From Caulobacteraceae bacterium (GTDB lineage Bacteria; Pseudomonadota; Alphaproteobacteria; Caulobacterales; Caulobacteraceae), in contig JARLIQ010000136.1 in NCBI GenBank assembly GCA_031291645.1, forward strand, positions 1 through 50,811: a stretch of DNA of 50,811 bases. Direction: 5' to 3'. The notes under the pieces were generated by a model, which saw nothing but the letters and a program-made list of their open reading frames with translations, did no database searches and was not told the origin of the DNA. The translations under genes were made by a program, and so were the position numbers. Each line of letters starts with the position of its first letter. Position 1 is the stretch's first letter. Shown here piece after piece: positions 8,276 to 17,441 of this stretch.

Positions 8276-9181
8276 TCAGGCGTCCGATGCGGCCCGGGCC
8301 TTCTCCTGCTGGCGCTCGACGACGGCCTGGTAGAGGTCCTGGCCCCAGCCCTGCTCGGGTCCGCCCAGCGCGTATTCGGGCGCGACCGCCTCGGGGGTCG
8401 AGCCCGGCGGGCCGGGCGGGGTGTAGTAGCCCAGGGCGTAGCTGCCCATGCTATAGCCGATCAGCGCCTGCAGCGCCGGATCGAGGGTGCGGGCGATCTC
8501 GGGCGGGCAGGACAGGTACTGGTTCTCCTCCTGCCGCAGCCAGCCCAGGGCGTAGGTGATGTTGATCCCCACCCGGTCGCCGTTCGAACGGTTCTCGCCG
8601 CCGGCGTGGATCACCGAGCCGGAATAGACCAGCACCGAGCCGCGCCGCATCTCGGCGTAGCCGACCTCCTCGGGCAGGGCCTCGCGGCCTTCCGGCCAAT
8701 GCGGGCTGCCGGGAATCACCTGGGTCGCGCCGTTGGCCTCGGTGAAGTCGCTCATCGCCCAGATGGTGTTCAGCTGCGGCTCGATCCCCTGCAGGTAGCC
8801 GCCCCAGGCCAGCCGGTCTCGGTGCAGGGGCTGCCTGGCCTGGCCCGGCCGGATGCGGATCACCTGGGTCAGGTGCAGTTGGTAGCGGTCGCAGGCGCGC
8901 AGCAGGAACCGGTCGCAGGCGGCCAGGATCAGCGGATGGGCGACCAGGGCGCGCGCGGCCGGTGAGCGGGCGACCAGGGCTCCGGTGCGGGTGGTCTTCA
9001 CACCGGTGAAGTCGTCGCGGCCGGGCGCCGTCGCCTCGATGTAGGGGCTGAGTTCGGCCATCACCGCATCGACGTCGGTCGGGCTGATCAGGTCGTCGAT
9101 GATCACCGCGCCGTCTTCTTCGATGGCGGCGATCACCGCCTCGGGCGAGGCGTCGGCGGGCAGGTGCTTAAGGCTCGGCAT
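8276..9181 (-). CDS. Phytanoyl-CoA dioxygenase (PhyH) family protein
   Basis: This 301-residue Fe(II)/2-oxoglutarate oxygenase has the metal triad at His120 and Asp122 (LHRDRLAWGG) and His192 (VIHAGGENRS); Arg198, or the nearby Arg of GDRVGIN, is the candidate 2-oxoglutarate anchor. It should hydroxylate a small organic substrate with release of CO2 and succinate. The ATG at 9181 has a GAGGAG ribosome site; the longer frame upstream runs through the MFS gene and is not used. It is the last gene of a leftward operon (TPR, M20 hydrolase, MFS, PhyH), 23 bp after the MFS stop. The natural substrate is unknown; the operon suggests an imported small molecule. Confidence 0.88.
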   Translation of the reverse strand: MPSLKHLPADASPEAVIAAIEEDGAVIIDDLISPTDVDAVMAELSPYIEATAPGRDDFTGVKTTRTGALVARSPAARALVAHPLILAACDRFLLRACDRYQLHLTQVIRIRPGQARQPLHRDRLAWGGYLQGIEPQLNTIWAMSDFTEANGATQVIPGSPHWPEGREALPEEVGYAEMRRGSVLVYSGSVIHAGGENRSNGDRVGINITYALGWLRQEENQYLSCPPEIARTLDPALQALIGYSMGSYALGYYTPPGPPGSTPEAVAPEYALGGPEQGWGQDLYQAVVERQQEKARAASDA

Positions 9182-9204
9182 GGCGCCGTCTCCTCTTGTC
9201 CGGA

Positions 9205-10440
9205 TCAGGCTGGGACCGGTCGCCGGGCGACCAGGGCGGTGAACAGGTAGATCGCTCCGCTGATGGCGGTGGCCGCCGCGGCGAACCAGAAGGCGGGCGA
9301 GACGTCGGTCTCGCGCACCAGGAGCGAACCGAAGAAGGGGCCGACGCTGAGGCCGATCAGCGACGCCGGCGACAGGATCATCGCCACCTGGCGCGTGCGG
9401 TCCAGCTCGATCAGCAGCTTCATCTCGAACGGCAGCAGCGCCAGCCACAGCAGCCCGAACACGCAGGAGGCGCCCAGATAGATCATCGGCGCATGCAGCG
9501 AGCCCAGCACGACCACGTCCAGCGCCTGCAGGCTGCAGCCCGCCGCCAGCATGAGCTTGTGGTTGAAGCGCCAGCCGATCCAGGCCACCCCGAGCGCGCC
9601 CACGAGCTGGAAGGTGAGGCCGCCGGAGACCGCCAGGCCCACGATCTGGTTGGAGATGTCCGCCTGGTGGGCGATCTGCTCGACGTAGTTCCAGGCAGCC
9701 CCGATGGCCGCGTTCTGCAACAGGATGGCGGCCAGCGCCAGCAGCACCCAGGGCGTCCACACCCCCTTGGCGGTTCCCAGGGCATGGGCGGTCGCGGTGG
9801 TCTTGTCCGACAGGGCCAGGGCGGAGAAGGCGCCCAGCGCCGACAGCATGGCCATCAGGCCGAAGCCGGAATTGGCGCCCAGGGCCGGGATCGCGACGGT
9901 CGACAGCAGATAGGTGGCGGCGATCTGCGGCGCGGTGGTGATGGCCAGGAAGAGGCCGTTCATCCGCTCCGGATTGCGGGTGTAGGTGACCACCAGGATG
10001 GCGCCGGCCAGCAGCAGGCCCTCGAGCGCGCCCGAGGCGGTGCGGATCACGTAGATGGGCCCGGGCGAGGCGGCCCAGTAGGAGGCGATGTTCAGCGCCG
10101 CCAGCGCCAGGGCGGCGAGGGCGATCTTGGCCCGGATGCCGCCGCGCCGCAGGAACGGCGGGCCGACCGCCGCGCCGATGGCGAGCGCCAGGGTCTCCAG
10201 CGTGGCGACCTTGCCCAGCGCATGGTTGGTCAGCCGGCCGGCCTCGACCAGGGCGCCCAGCAGGATCGGCTGGATGCCCAGGATCATGAAGGCGACCGTG
10301 CCCAGCACCATGGCCGCGACGATGGCCATCGGCGGCTGGTCGACGCCGATCTCGCCCGGATGCGTGATGAACTCGGCGGCCACCGCCTCCGGCCCGGTGA
10401 TGGCGTGCAGCTCGCCAAGGTCGGTCTCGCCAACGCTCAT
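9205..10440 (-). CDS. MFS-type membrane transporter
   Basis: The 411-residue protein consists of about 12 hydrophobic helices after a 40-residue hydrophilic N-terminus, with short charged loops such as RRGGIRAK and GWRFNHK that look like the cytoplasmic loops of the major facilitator superfamily. It is an inner-membrane protein. The substrate is unknown. It lies 83 bp downstream of the M20 hydrolase gene and 23 bp upstream of the PhyH gene in the same direction, so it probably brings in or expels a compound processed by those enzymes. The length is normal for MFS. The family is inferred from topology more than from strong motifs. Confidence 0.78.
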   Translation of the reverse strand: MSVGETDLGELHAITGPEAVAAEFITHPGEIGVDQPPMAIVAAMVLGTVAFMILGIQPILLGALVEAGRLTNHALGKVATLETLALAIGAAVGPPFLRRGGIRAKIALAALALAALNIASYWAASPGPIYVIRTASGALEGLLLAGAILVVTYTRNPERMNGLFLAITTAPQIAATYLLSTVAIPALGANSGFGLMAMLSALGAFSALALSDKTTATAHALGTAKGVWTPWVLLALAAILLQNAAIGAAWNYVEQIAHQADISNQIVGLAVSGGLTFQLVGALGVAWIGWRFNHKLMLAAGCSLQALDVVVLGSLHAPMIYLGASCVFGLLWLALLPFEMKLLIELDRTRQVAMILSPASLIGLSVGPFFGSLLVRETDVSPAFWFAAAATAISGAIYLFTALVARRPVPA

Positions 10441-10523
10441 CGTCCGTCCTTCCCCCTCGTCCGCCCATGGGGCGGGTTTTGCCCAGCGCGCGCAAGCCCC
10501 GTGTCGGGCGGGCCCGCCAAGAC

Positions 10524-11822
10524 CTAGGGCGCGGTCAGCAGGGCGAGCGTGGCCAGGGCCATCACCTTGGCGGCGGCGACCATGTCGTCGATCCCGACCC
10601 ACTCGTCCGGCTGGTGGGCGAGGTCCAGCACGCCGGGGCCATAGGCGATGCAGTCGCGCAGCTTGCCGATGCGGTCGACGTGCTTCTGGTCGTAGGTGCC
10701 GGGCGAGCAGATGAACTGCGGCTCGCGGCCCAGCACCTTGCGCACGGCGCAGGCCGTGGCGCTGGCCACCGGCCCGTCGCGGTCGGCCATGACCGGGGCG
10801 ACGGCGAACAGCTCGCGCAGCACGTAGTCGAAGCCCGCCCGCTCGCGCGACAGGCTCTCCAGGATGCCGCGCACCTCGGCGCGGACCTCGTCGAGCGGCT
10901 CTTCGATGAGGAACCGGCGGTCGATGACCATGCGGCAGGAATCGGCCACCAGCGGCGAGGGCAGGCCGTTGCCGGGGCGCTCGGCCTGGCCGCCGTGGAT
11001 CGAGTTGATGTTCAGCGTCGACTGGCGCGCGCCCTCGGGCACGACCGGCATGTCGGACCGGCGCTGCGCGAGCACGGGATAGAGCTCGCGCTCGATCCTG
11101 TCGGTCACCGCGTGCATATGGCGGATGGCGCTGTCGCCCAGGAAGGGCATCGAGCCGTGGGCGATGCGGCCGCGGGTCTCGATCTCGGCCCACCAGACCC
11201 CGCGATGGCCGATGCAGACCCGATCGACGTTCAGCGGCTCGGGGATGATCACGTGGTCCACGCGCGGCCTGGAGAACCAGCCGCGCTCGGCCAGGTAGGC
11301 GACCCCGCCATAGCCGCCCGACTCCTCGTCCGCGGTGCCGGAGATCTCGATCGCGCCGGGCAGGTCCAGGCCGGAATCGATCAGGGCCTCGGCCGCGATC
11401 ACCGCCGCCGCCAGGCCGCCTTTCATGTCGCAGGCGCCGCGGCCCCAGACCTTGCCGTCCTTCACCACTCCCTCGAACGGATCGAGGCTCCAGCCCAGGC
11501 CGGGCTCGACCACGTCGATGTGGCCGTTGAAGTGCACGCACGGGCCGGGCCGCGAGCCCGCGCGCCGGGCGATGACGTTGATGCGCGGGTGGCGGTCGCT
11601 GTCGCCGGGCGCGCCCTCGGCGCGGACGTAGGTCACCTCGAAGCCGCGCCGCTTCAGCCGCTCGCCGAGGTATTCCGCGCACGGGCCGTATTCGTCGCCC
11701 GGCGGATTGACGGTCGGAAAGCGGATCAGGTCCCGCGTCAGGGCGACCAGCTCGTCCTCGCGCGCCTCGATCCGACCCAACAGGGACTCCAGCGGCGCCT
11801 CGACGTCGGCGGTCAGGCTCAT
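10524..11822 (-). CDS. M20 family metallo-amidohydrolase (ArgE/DapE-like)
   Basis: The 432-residue protein has the M20 metal site: the first ligand and catalytic Asp in HFNGHIDVV, the bridging Asp in GRGACDMKGG and the Glu pair in GTADEESGGYGG. The ArgE/DapE/ACY1 family hydrolyses N-acyl amino acids or small peptides with two zinc ions. The family-typical dimerisation domain lies in the middle. The start ATG overlaps the TGA of the upstream TPR gene (ATGA), so translation is coupled. It is not the arginine-biosynthesis ArgE by context, and its real substrate is open. With the MFS and PhyH genes it forms a four-gene leftward operon, perhaps for uptake and cleavage of an N-acylated compound. 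Confidence 0.88.
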   Translation of the reverse strand: MSLTADVEAPLESLLGRIEAREDELVALTRDLIRFPTVNPPGDEYGPCAEYLGERLKRRGFEVTYVRAEGAPGDSDRHPRINVIARRAGSRPGPCVHFNGHIDVVEPGLGWSLDPFEGVVKDGKVWGRGACDMKGGLAAAVIAAEALIDSGLDLPGAIEISGTADEESGGYGGVAYLAERGWFSRPRVDHVIIPEPLNVDRVCIGHRGVWWAEIETRGRIAHGSMPFLGDSAIRHMHAVTDRIERELYPVLAQRRSDMPVVPEGARQSTLNINSIHGGQAERPGNGLPSPLVADSCRMVIDRRFLIEEPLDEVRAEVRGILESLSRERAGFDYVLRELFAVAPVMADRDGPVASATACAVRKVLGREPQFICSPGTYDQKHVDRIGKLRDCIAYGPGVLDLAHQPDEWVGIDDMVAAAKVMALATLALLTAP

Positions 11823-13213
11823 GCGTTCGCCCTCTCCCTGGTCCGGTGAGCCGCCAGTGTGCGCTGGGCCCGCGCCTCGGCCACGGCCGCTTCCTTGGCC
11901 AGCTCCAGGGCCTGGTAGACCCGCGCCAGCGCCTGGTTCACCGGCACGCCGTCGCGGTCGCTCGCCCGCCGCTGCTCCAGCAGCTGTTGAGCGAGAGACC
12001 ATCCGCCGCCGCGCAGCAGGGCGTCAAGCCGCACCTGCTCGAACAGGTCCCTCTGGGCGTGGCTGCCACCGATCAGCAGCAGTTCGGACAGCGCCGGCGT
12101 CAGCTTGACCTCGGCCGTGCGCCAGTCGCCGCGCGCGTGCGCCAGGAGCCCCTCGGCCAGCGGCAGGGCGGCGTCGCGCCAGGCCCGGCCGGCGTATTCC
12201 GGCGCCGTGCGCGCCCGCTCGCGGATCGCGGCCATGAGGGTGTCGGCCTGCGGCCGCCCGGCGCGGGCGAGGCCATAGAGGTACTGCACGGCCAGGAAGG
12301 GCTGGCTGGTGTCGGGCCCGCGCGCGGCCAGGTGCTCGCCCAGGTCGCGCCAGCGCTCGCCGACGTCGATCCCGGCCAGCTCCAGCCGCGCCAGCAGCGA
12401 GACCGCGCCGATCTGGTCCTGCGAATAGTCCTTGGCCACGCCCCAGACGTGGTCGTCGTAGATCGCCAGCACGTCCTCGGACCGCCCCTGGCTGAGGTAG
12501 AACAGGGCCAGGTGCCACCACAGGTGCGTCACCATGAAGGAGTTCAGCCCGGTCCAGGTGTCGCGCACGCCTTCCAGGAAGGCCGCGCCCTCGTCGATCC
12601 GTCCCTGGGTGATCATCACATGGGCCAGGGCGTGCTGGGCCCAGGGCTCCTTGCGCTTCAGCCGCAGCGCCTCGCGGGCCGCCGCCTCCGCCTCTTCGAG
12701 CAGGTGGCACTGCTCGAAGGCGAAGGCCATCATGCCGTGCATGTAGGCGACGTCGCGGTTGGCCTCGAACACCGCCTCGCCCGCGCGCAGCATCTGCGGC
12801 AGGCGGCCGAGGTTGAAGTTCAGGTACTGGTTCAGCTTGACGATGACGAGGTCGTGCGGAAAGGCCGCGGCGATGTCGCCGCAGAGCTGCAGCGCCAGGG
12901 GCACGTCGTCCCGCGCCCAGGCGCCCAGCAGATCGACAGTCTGCTGCTCGCGCCGGTTGGCGCCGGGCGCGGCGGCCTTGGCCCGGTCGAGGTATTTGGC
13001 TGCCCGCGCCGGGGCGTCGGGCGCCTCCAGCAGCATCCAGAGCAATCCGCCGTAGGCGTTGATCAGGCAGTGGCCGGGATTGCGCTCGGCCGCGCCGAGG
13101 ATGTCGGCCGCCCGCTCCTCGTAGGCGAGGAAGCCCTGGACGAAATCGTCGATCGCGGCCAGCGCCGCGGCGTCCCCCGCCGAAACGGGGTTGCCGAGAA
13201 AGTCCGTTGGCAT
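11819..13213 (-). CDS. TTC38-like tetratricopeptide repeat protein
   Basis: This 464-residue, largely helical protein has TPR-like repeats and the stretch LWWHLALFYLSQGRSEDVLA with a preceding EPWAQHALAHV motif. This pattern is characteristic of the bacterial relatives of animal TTC38 (tetratricopeptide repeat protein 38). No catalytic domain, signal peptide or membrane segment is seen, so it is probably a cytosolic protein-interaction or scaffold protein. TTC38-like proteins have no settled function. It is the first gene of the leftward operon and is translationally coupled to the M20 hydrolase by an ATGA overlap. The 208-bp gap to the divergent aminotransferase gene should hold the operon promoter. 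Confidence 0.75.
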   Translation of the reverse strand: MPTDFLGNPVSAGDAAALAAIDDFVQGFLAYEERAADILGAAERNPGHCLINAYGGLLWMLLEAPDAPARAAKYLDRAKAAAPGANRREQQTVDLLGAWARDDVPLALQLCGDIAAAFPHDLVIVKLNQYLNFNLGRLPQMLRAGEAVFEANRDVAYMHGMMAFAFEQCHLLEEAEAAAREALRLKRKEPWAQHALAHVMITQGRIDEGAAFLEGVRDTWTGLNSFMVTHLWWHLALFYLSQGRSEDVLAIYDDHVWGVAKDYSQDQIGAVSLLARLELAGIDVGERWRDLGEHLAARGPDTSQPFLAVQYLYGLARAGRPQADTLMAAIRERARTAPEYAGRAWRDAALPLAEGLLAHARGDWRTAEVKLTPALSELLLIGGSHAQRDLFEQVRLDALLRGGGWSLAQQLLEQRRASDRDGVPVNQALARVYQALELAKEAAVAEARAQRTLAAHRTRERANA

Positions 13214-13421
13214 GCGCGCTCCCCTTCGCCCACCCGGGATTTTGAATCGAACCTAGAGCGAATCCGCTGCGGTCTGGAAGGCTCTCGTGCGCGCCGCCGG
13301 GAGCAGGACCCGGCCGTCGTGGTGGTGAGGCGGCGAAATGGCGCGGGGTCGGGGTTGCATCGGGGGTGGGCTCGGCGACAAGGTGGCGCTTCCGTCCGCC
13401 GCCGTCTGGAGCGCTCCGCCC

Positions 13422-14813
13422 ATGAGCTTCCTGCCCAATTCCGCCGCCGCCCGAGACATCGCCTCGATGGTCCATCCCTACACCAACCTGGACAAGCACC
13501 AGACGGTCGGACCGTTCGTCGCCAGCACCGGCGGCGGGGTCTACATCGAGGACGACAACGGCAAGCGCTATCTGGAGGGCATGGCGGGCCTGTGGAGCGC
13601 CTCGCTCGGCTTCAGCGAGCCGCGGCTGACGGCGGCGGCCACCCGCCAGCTCCAGACCCTGCCGTTCTACCACACCTTCAACCACCGCTCGCACGAGCCG
13701 GCGATCGACCTAGCCGAGAAGCTGCTGTCGATCGCGCCCAAGGGGCTGGCGCGGGTGCTGTTCGCCAATTCCGGCTCGGAGGCGAACGACGCGGCGGTCA
13801 AGCTGGTCTGGTACTACAATCAGGCGCTGGGGCGGCCGGAGAAGCGCAAGATCATCTCGCGGGTGCGGGCCTACCACGGGGTGACCGTGGCCTCGGCCAG
13901 CCTGACCGGCCTTCCGGCCAACCACCAGGACTTCAACCTGCCGCTGCCGGGCTTCCTGCACACCAGCTGCCCCAGCCACTACCTCTATGGCGAGCCGGGC
14001 GAGAGCGAGGCCAGTTTCCTCGACCGGATCATCGGCGACCTCGAGGCGATGATCGAGCGCGAGGGGGCGGACACCATCGCCGCCTTCTTCGCCGAGCCGA
14101 TCATGGGCGCCGGCGGGGTGATCGTCCCGCCGGACGGCTATTTCGCGCGGGTGCAGGAGATCCTGCGCAAGCACGACATCCTGTTCGTGGTCGACGAGGT
14201 GATCACCGGCTTCGGGCGCACCGGCAAGATGTTCGCCAGCGAGACCTTCGACCTGCAGCCGGACATTCTTACCGTGGCCAAGGCGCTGTCGGCCTCATTC
14301 CTGCCGATCTCGGCGACCGTGATCAACGACAAGATCCACGACGTCCTGCTGGCCGAGAGCCGCAAGATCGGCGTCTTCGCCCACGGCCACACCTACGCCG
14401 GCCACCCGGTCTCGGCGGCCGTCGCGCTGGAGGCCCTGAAGATCTACGAGGAGCGCGACATCCTCGGCCATGTGAACGCCGTGGCGCCGCACTTCCAGGC
14501 CCGGCTGAAGGCCCTGGCGGACCATCCGCTGGTCGGCGAGACGCGGGGCATGGGCCTGATCGGGGCGATCGAGATCGTCGCCGACAAGGCGGCCCGCACC
14601 CCGTTCGCGCCGGCCGCGGGCATGCCGCTGGCGGTGCAGAACGGCGCCTTCGAGCAGGGCGTGATCGTGCGGGTGATCCGCGACGCCGTCGCCGTCTGCC
14701 CGCCGCTGATCATCGAGCCGGCCGAGATCGACATCCTGTTCGACGCGATCGCCAAGGGGCTCGACCACGCCCTGGCCCACGCCCGCGCCGAGGGCTTGTT
14801 GTCGGCCGCCTGA
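13422..14813 (+). CDS. Class III PLP aminotransferase (omega-amino acid/amine:pyruvate type)
   Basis: The 463-residue protein has the class III landmarks: the cofactor-phosphate region [17 protein letters not shown], the PLP-ring aspartate in [12 protein letters not shown], the Schiff-base lysine in [13 protein letters not shown] and the C-terminal [14 protein letters not shown]. These proteins move an amino group from an omega-amino acid or amine to pyruvate or a related keto acid. I chose ATG 13422 (MSFLPNS) over the upstream frame start because the family alignment begins near here and a GGAG lies upstream. It is not the shorter AstC-type ornithine aminotransferase, so it probably does not complete the ast operon at 29-33 kb. 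It is divergent from the TPR operon. Confidence 0.9.
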   Translation: MSFLPNSAAARDIASMVHPYTNLDKHQTVGPFVASTGGGVYIEDDNGKRYLEGMAGLWSASLGFSEPRLTAAATRQLQTLPFYHTFNHRSHEPAIDLAEKLLSIAPKGLARVLFANSGSEANDAAVKLVWYYNQALGRPEKRKIISRVRAYHGVTVASASLTGLPANHQDFNLPLPGFLHTSCPSHYLYGEPGESEASFLDRIIGDLEAMIEREGADTIAAFFAEPIMGAGGVIVPPDGYFARVQEILRKHDILFVVDEVITGFGRTGKMFASETFDLQPDILTVAKALSASFLPISATVINDKIHDVLLAESRKIGVFAHGHTYAGHPVSAAVALEALKIYEERDILGHVNAVAPHFQARLKALADHPLVGETRGMGLIGAIEIVADKAARTPFAPAAGMPLAVQNGAFEQGVIVRVIRDAVAVCPPLIIEPAEIDILFDAIAKGLDHALAHARAEGLLSAA

Positions 14814-14933
14814 CCGCGGTTCTGAAATGCACGACACGTCGTCGCAAGGTTCGTGACCAATCGCGATTCGATCCACGCAGGCGTATAGTGGTGGCCTCTC
14901 CCGGCGGGAGGAGGGGATAGTGGGCGTAGCAGC

Positions 14934-15497
14934 ATGTCGGATTCCTCCGGACCTGGTCCCGGCGGCGGGGAGACGCCGCGTGGCGCGGCCTTCTTCGACA
15001 GGGACGGGGTGCTCAACGTCGACAGGGGTTATGTCCACCGGTCCCAGGACGTCGAGTGGATGCCCGGGGCGATCGAGGCCGTCCGCGCCGCCAACGCCGC
15101 GGGGCTGATCGTCGTCGTGGTGACCAATCAGTCCGGGGTGGCGCGCGGCTTCTACGGCGAGGCCGAGGTCGAGGCCCTGCACCAGTGGATGAGCGAGCAA
15201 CTGGCTGCCGAGGGGGCGCGGGTCGAGCGGTTCTATCACTGCCCGTTCCACGAGGAGGCGGTGGTCGAGGCCTATCGCTTCGCCGACCACCCCGACCGCA
15301 AGCCCAATCCCGGCATGCTGAGGCGCGCGATCGCCGAGCTGTCCATCGACCCGGCCCGCTCGTTCATGATCGGCGACCAGCTCAGCGACATGATCGCCGG
15401 CGCGCGGGCGGGGGTGGCGAGCTATCTGTTCGAAGGCGGCGACCTAGCCCGGCTGACCGCCCAGGCCATCGCCGAGCTGGGCCTGAAGGGCGTCTAG
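14934..15497 (+). CDS. gmhB: D-glycero-D-manno-heptose 1,7-bisphosphate 7-phosphatase (HAD-IIIA)
   Basis: The 187-residue protein has HAD motif I as FFDRDGVLN, motif II in VVTNQSGVARG, the GmhB zinc-loop region CPFHEEAVVE (partly altered, with one visible Cys-x-x-His) and motif IV GDQLSDMIAGARAG. It removes the 7-phosphate in ADP-heptose synthesis for lipopolysaccharide inner core. The expected four-ligand zinc loop seems incomplete, as in some GmhB relatives and in histidinol-phosphate phosphatases, so the exact sugar phosphate is slightly uncertain. The context supports heptose: its last 54 bp overlap, tail to tail, the end of a GT9 heptosyltransferase-family gene on the other strand. Confidence 0.82.
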   Translation: MSDSSGPGPGGGETPRGAAFFDRDGVLNVDRGYVHRSQDVEWMPGAIEAVRAANAAGLIVVVVTNQSGVARGFYGEAEVEALHQWMSEQLAAEGARVERFYHCPFHEEAVVEAYRFADHPDRKPNPGMLRRAIAELSIDPARSFMIGDQLSDMIAGARAGVASYLFEGGDLARLTAQAIAELGLKGV

Positions 15498-16433
15498 CAC
15501 GGCCTCGGCCGACAGCACGCCGAGGTCGTCCAGCTTCAGCACCTGCATCGCTTTGCGCGGCGCGCAGTGGTTGGGGTCGGTCACCCTGGACATCAGCATC
15601 AGGCCCGGCGCGCCGGCGTTGGCGATCAGGTGGGTCGGGCCGGTGTCGTTGCCGACGCAGAGGGCCGCCTCCTCGCCCAGGCCGGCCAGGTCGAACAGGC
15701 TGGTCGCGCCCGTCAGGTCGACCGCGCCCGGCGCCGCCGCGCGGATGGCGGCGGCCAGCGGCGCCTCGGCCGGCGCGCCGACCACGGCGACCTGCAGGCC
15801 ACGCTCGATCAGCAGCTCCGCCAGCCGCCCATAGGCCGGCGCCGGCCAGAACTTCTCCGGCTTGACCGGGGAGGCGCCGGGGACCAGCAGGGCGAAGGGC
15901 GGCCTCAGGCCGAACCGCTCGGCGGTGCTCGCCCGCTCGCCGCGCGCGATCCGCCCGGCCCAGCCCAGGTCCGGCGCCCTGGCCTCGCCGGGCCCGAGCG
16001 GCGGGGCGATGCCGGCGACGTAAAGCTGGTCGGCCATCCGGTCGAGGTTGTGCAGGGCGTTGCGGTCCGGCCGGGTCTGGCGGTGCGAGGCGCCGGGCGA
16101 GATGCCCGACCACTCGGGCGGGCGGGGCCAGAACGCGTAGATGTAGTTCTTCGACCGGCCGGAGGTCTGCAGGTCGTAGACCCGGTCGTAGCGGGCGCGG
16201 CGCAGCCGGCCGAACAGCGCCAGGTGGGCCTTCAGCCCCTTCGGCCGTCCGTCTGTCTCGACATGGTCGAACAGGCCGCTGGCGCGCGCGAACTCGGCGT
16301 AGGGCGGGGTGGTCAGGAAGGTGATCTCGGCGCCCGGATGGGCGGCGCGGATCTGCGCGAAGGCGCCGAGGGCCTGGACCACGTCGCCCAGCGCGCCGAA
16401 CTTCATCACCAGAACGCGCTTCACCTTGGCCAT
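15444..16433 (-). CDS. Glycosyltransferase family 9 (heptosyltransferase-like)
   Basis: The 329-residue GT-B protein starts MAKVKRVLVMKFGALGD, the usual GT9 N-terminus in which the glycine-rich loop lies next to the acceptor site. It contains the C-terminal donor-binding motif LCVGNDTGPTHLIA (about 265-278), the GT9 signature. GT9 enzymes add heptose to the lipopolysaccharide inner core at the cytoplasmic face of the inner membrane. The symbol (waaC, waaF, or a third type) cannot be fixed. The gene converges on gmhB with a 54-bp overlap of coding ends, which supports a heptose role. Much longer open frames across this region are GC-rich shadows. Confidence 0.85.
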   Translation of the reverse strand: MAKVKRVLVMKFGALGDVVQALGAFAQIRAAHPGAEITFLTTPPYAEFARASGLFDHVETDGRPKGLKAHLALFGRLRRARYDRVYDLQTSGRSKNYIYAFWPRPPEWSGISPGASHRQTRPDRNALHNLDRMADQLYVAGIAPPLGPGEARAPDLGWAGRIARGERASTAERFGLRPPFALLVPGASPVKPEKFWPAPAYGRLAELLIERGLQVAVVGAPAEAPLAAAIRAAAPGAVDLTGATSLFDLAGLGEEAALCVGNDTGPTHLIANAGAPGLMLMSRVTDPNHCAPRKAMQVLKLDDLGVLSAEAVLDALQAQLGDGLGGQPG

Positions 16434-16610
16434 CGCCTCGCCGTCCGTCGGGCGCGCCGCGTCGCGCCGAGGGCTGGCGTTGCCGAACCTGGCGGCCGCG
16501 CGCAACACATTTCGATCGCGATATAGAGCTTCCGGCTCTGTTCCGGCCGCGCCATACTGCAGCCATAGGCGCGGCCTAGTCACCAAGGCTGGGTCGCCCC
16601 GGAGACGAGC

Positions 16611-17258
16611 GTGCGCGCGAAAGCTTTCGCCCTGACGGTCTGCATCGCCGTGCTGCCCAGCCTCGGCTGGGCGGCCGATACGGCCGCGTCCCCCGATGCG
16701 TCTCAACCCGCGTCGCAGCCTGCGTCTCAGGCCGCTTCCCCGGCCGTCGCCCAGGCCGCGTCCCCGTCCGACCCGTCCTCTTCCGAGGTCGTCGCCACCC
16801 AGGCCGGCGCGCCCGGTTCCCCCAACCAGCCGGCCGACCCGCAGCTGACCCGCTGGCTGCAGCAGGCGCCGTCGGTCAGCCTGGGCGACGACTACCAGAG
16901 CGGGGCGATCACCCAGACGCCGAAGCGCGGCGTCCACGGCGAGGTAGGCTTCAGCGTCGGCTCCGGCGGCTATCGCGACGCCTACGGGGTGGTGACCATG
17001 CCCATCGGCAAGACCGGCGAGCTGGGCGTGGCGGTCGAGGACACCCAGTTCAACAAGCCGTTCCGCGTCCACGCGCGCAGCCTTGACGTCAGCCTCGCCC
17101 TCGGCGGCGCGTCCGCCGGCGGCGCCCCCGCCGACTGCGCCTCGGCGATCCGGGTCGGCGACCGTTACGTCGAGCCGCTCTGGGCCACCCGCATCCGCGG
17201 CTCCGCCCTGCAGGACGTCGACCCGCGCTGCGTCAGCGCCGATCCTTCCCCCCGCTAG
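16611..17258 (+). CDS. Secreted protein of unknown function with Pro/Ala/Ser/Gln-rich linker
   Basis: The 215-residue product starts at GTG with GGAGACGAGC just upstream. A signal peptide ends near Ala21 (LPSLGWA/AD), followed by about 50 residues of low-complexity sequence rich in Ala, Ser, Gln and Pro (for example DASQPASQPASQ). After that comes a soluble-looking domain containing GEVGFSVGSGGYRDAYGVV and two Cys near the C-terminus that could form a disulfide. The domain's alternating strands, with the phrase GYRDAYGVVTMPIG, resemble small periplasmic beta proteins seen in Caulobacteraceae. No family was recognised. The product is predicted to be periplasmic or outer-membrane associated. 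It stands alone between the GT9 gene and an unknown cytosolic gene. Confidence 0.6.
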   Translation: MRAKAFALTVCIAVLPSLGWAADTAASPDASQPASQPASQAASPAVAQAASPSDPSSSEVVATQAGAPGSPNQPADPQLTRWLQQAPSVSLGDDYQSGAITQTPKRGVHGEVGFSVGSGGYRDAYGVVTMPIGKTGELGVAVEDTQFNKPFRVHARSLDVSLALGGASAGGAPADCASAIRVGDRYVEPLWATRIRGSALQDVDPRCVSADPSPR

Positions 17259-17441
17259 CCTCACCGGCCCCCGGCGCCCCGTCTCGCGCGATCTCGATCC
17301 GTGCAAGGAATTTCTTACCACGATCGGCAATCGATCCTTCAGGCCCCGGCGCGATACTGGGGTCAGCAAGCCGCCGAAGCGCGCCCGCGGAAAGAATTCC
17401 GCTGCTGACCATCGGATCACTTCACCTGTGGGGCTCGCGGC

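Noticed and set aside
13422-14813. Class III aminotransferase as the missing astC
   Set aside because: It is 463 residues long with amine:pyruvate-type sequence, and lies 16 kb away in another context; AstC is shorter and usually within the ast operon.
11846-14920. A 1024-residue open frame on the plus strand
   Set aside because: It is antisense to the TPR gene and out of frame with the aminotransferase gene; the translation has no domain pattern.
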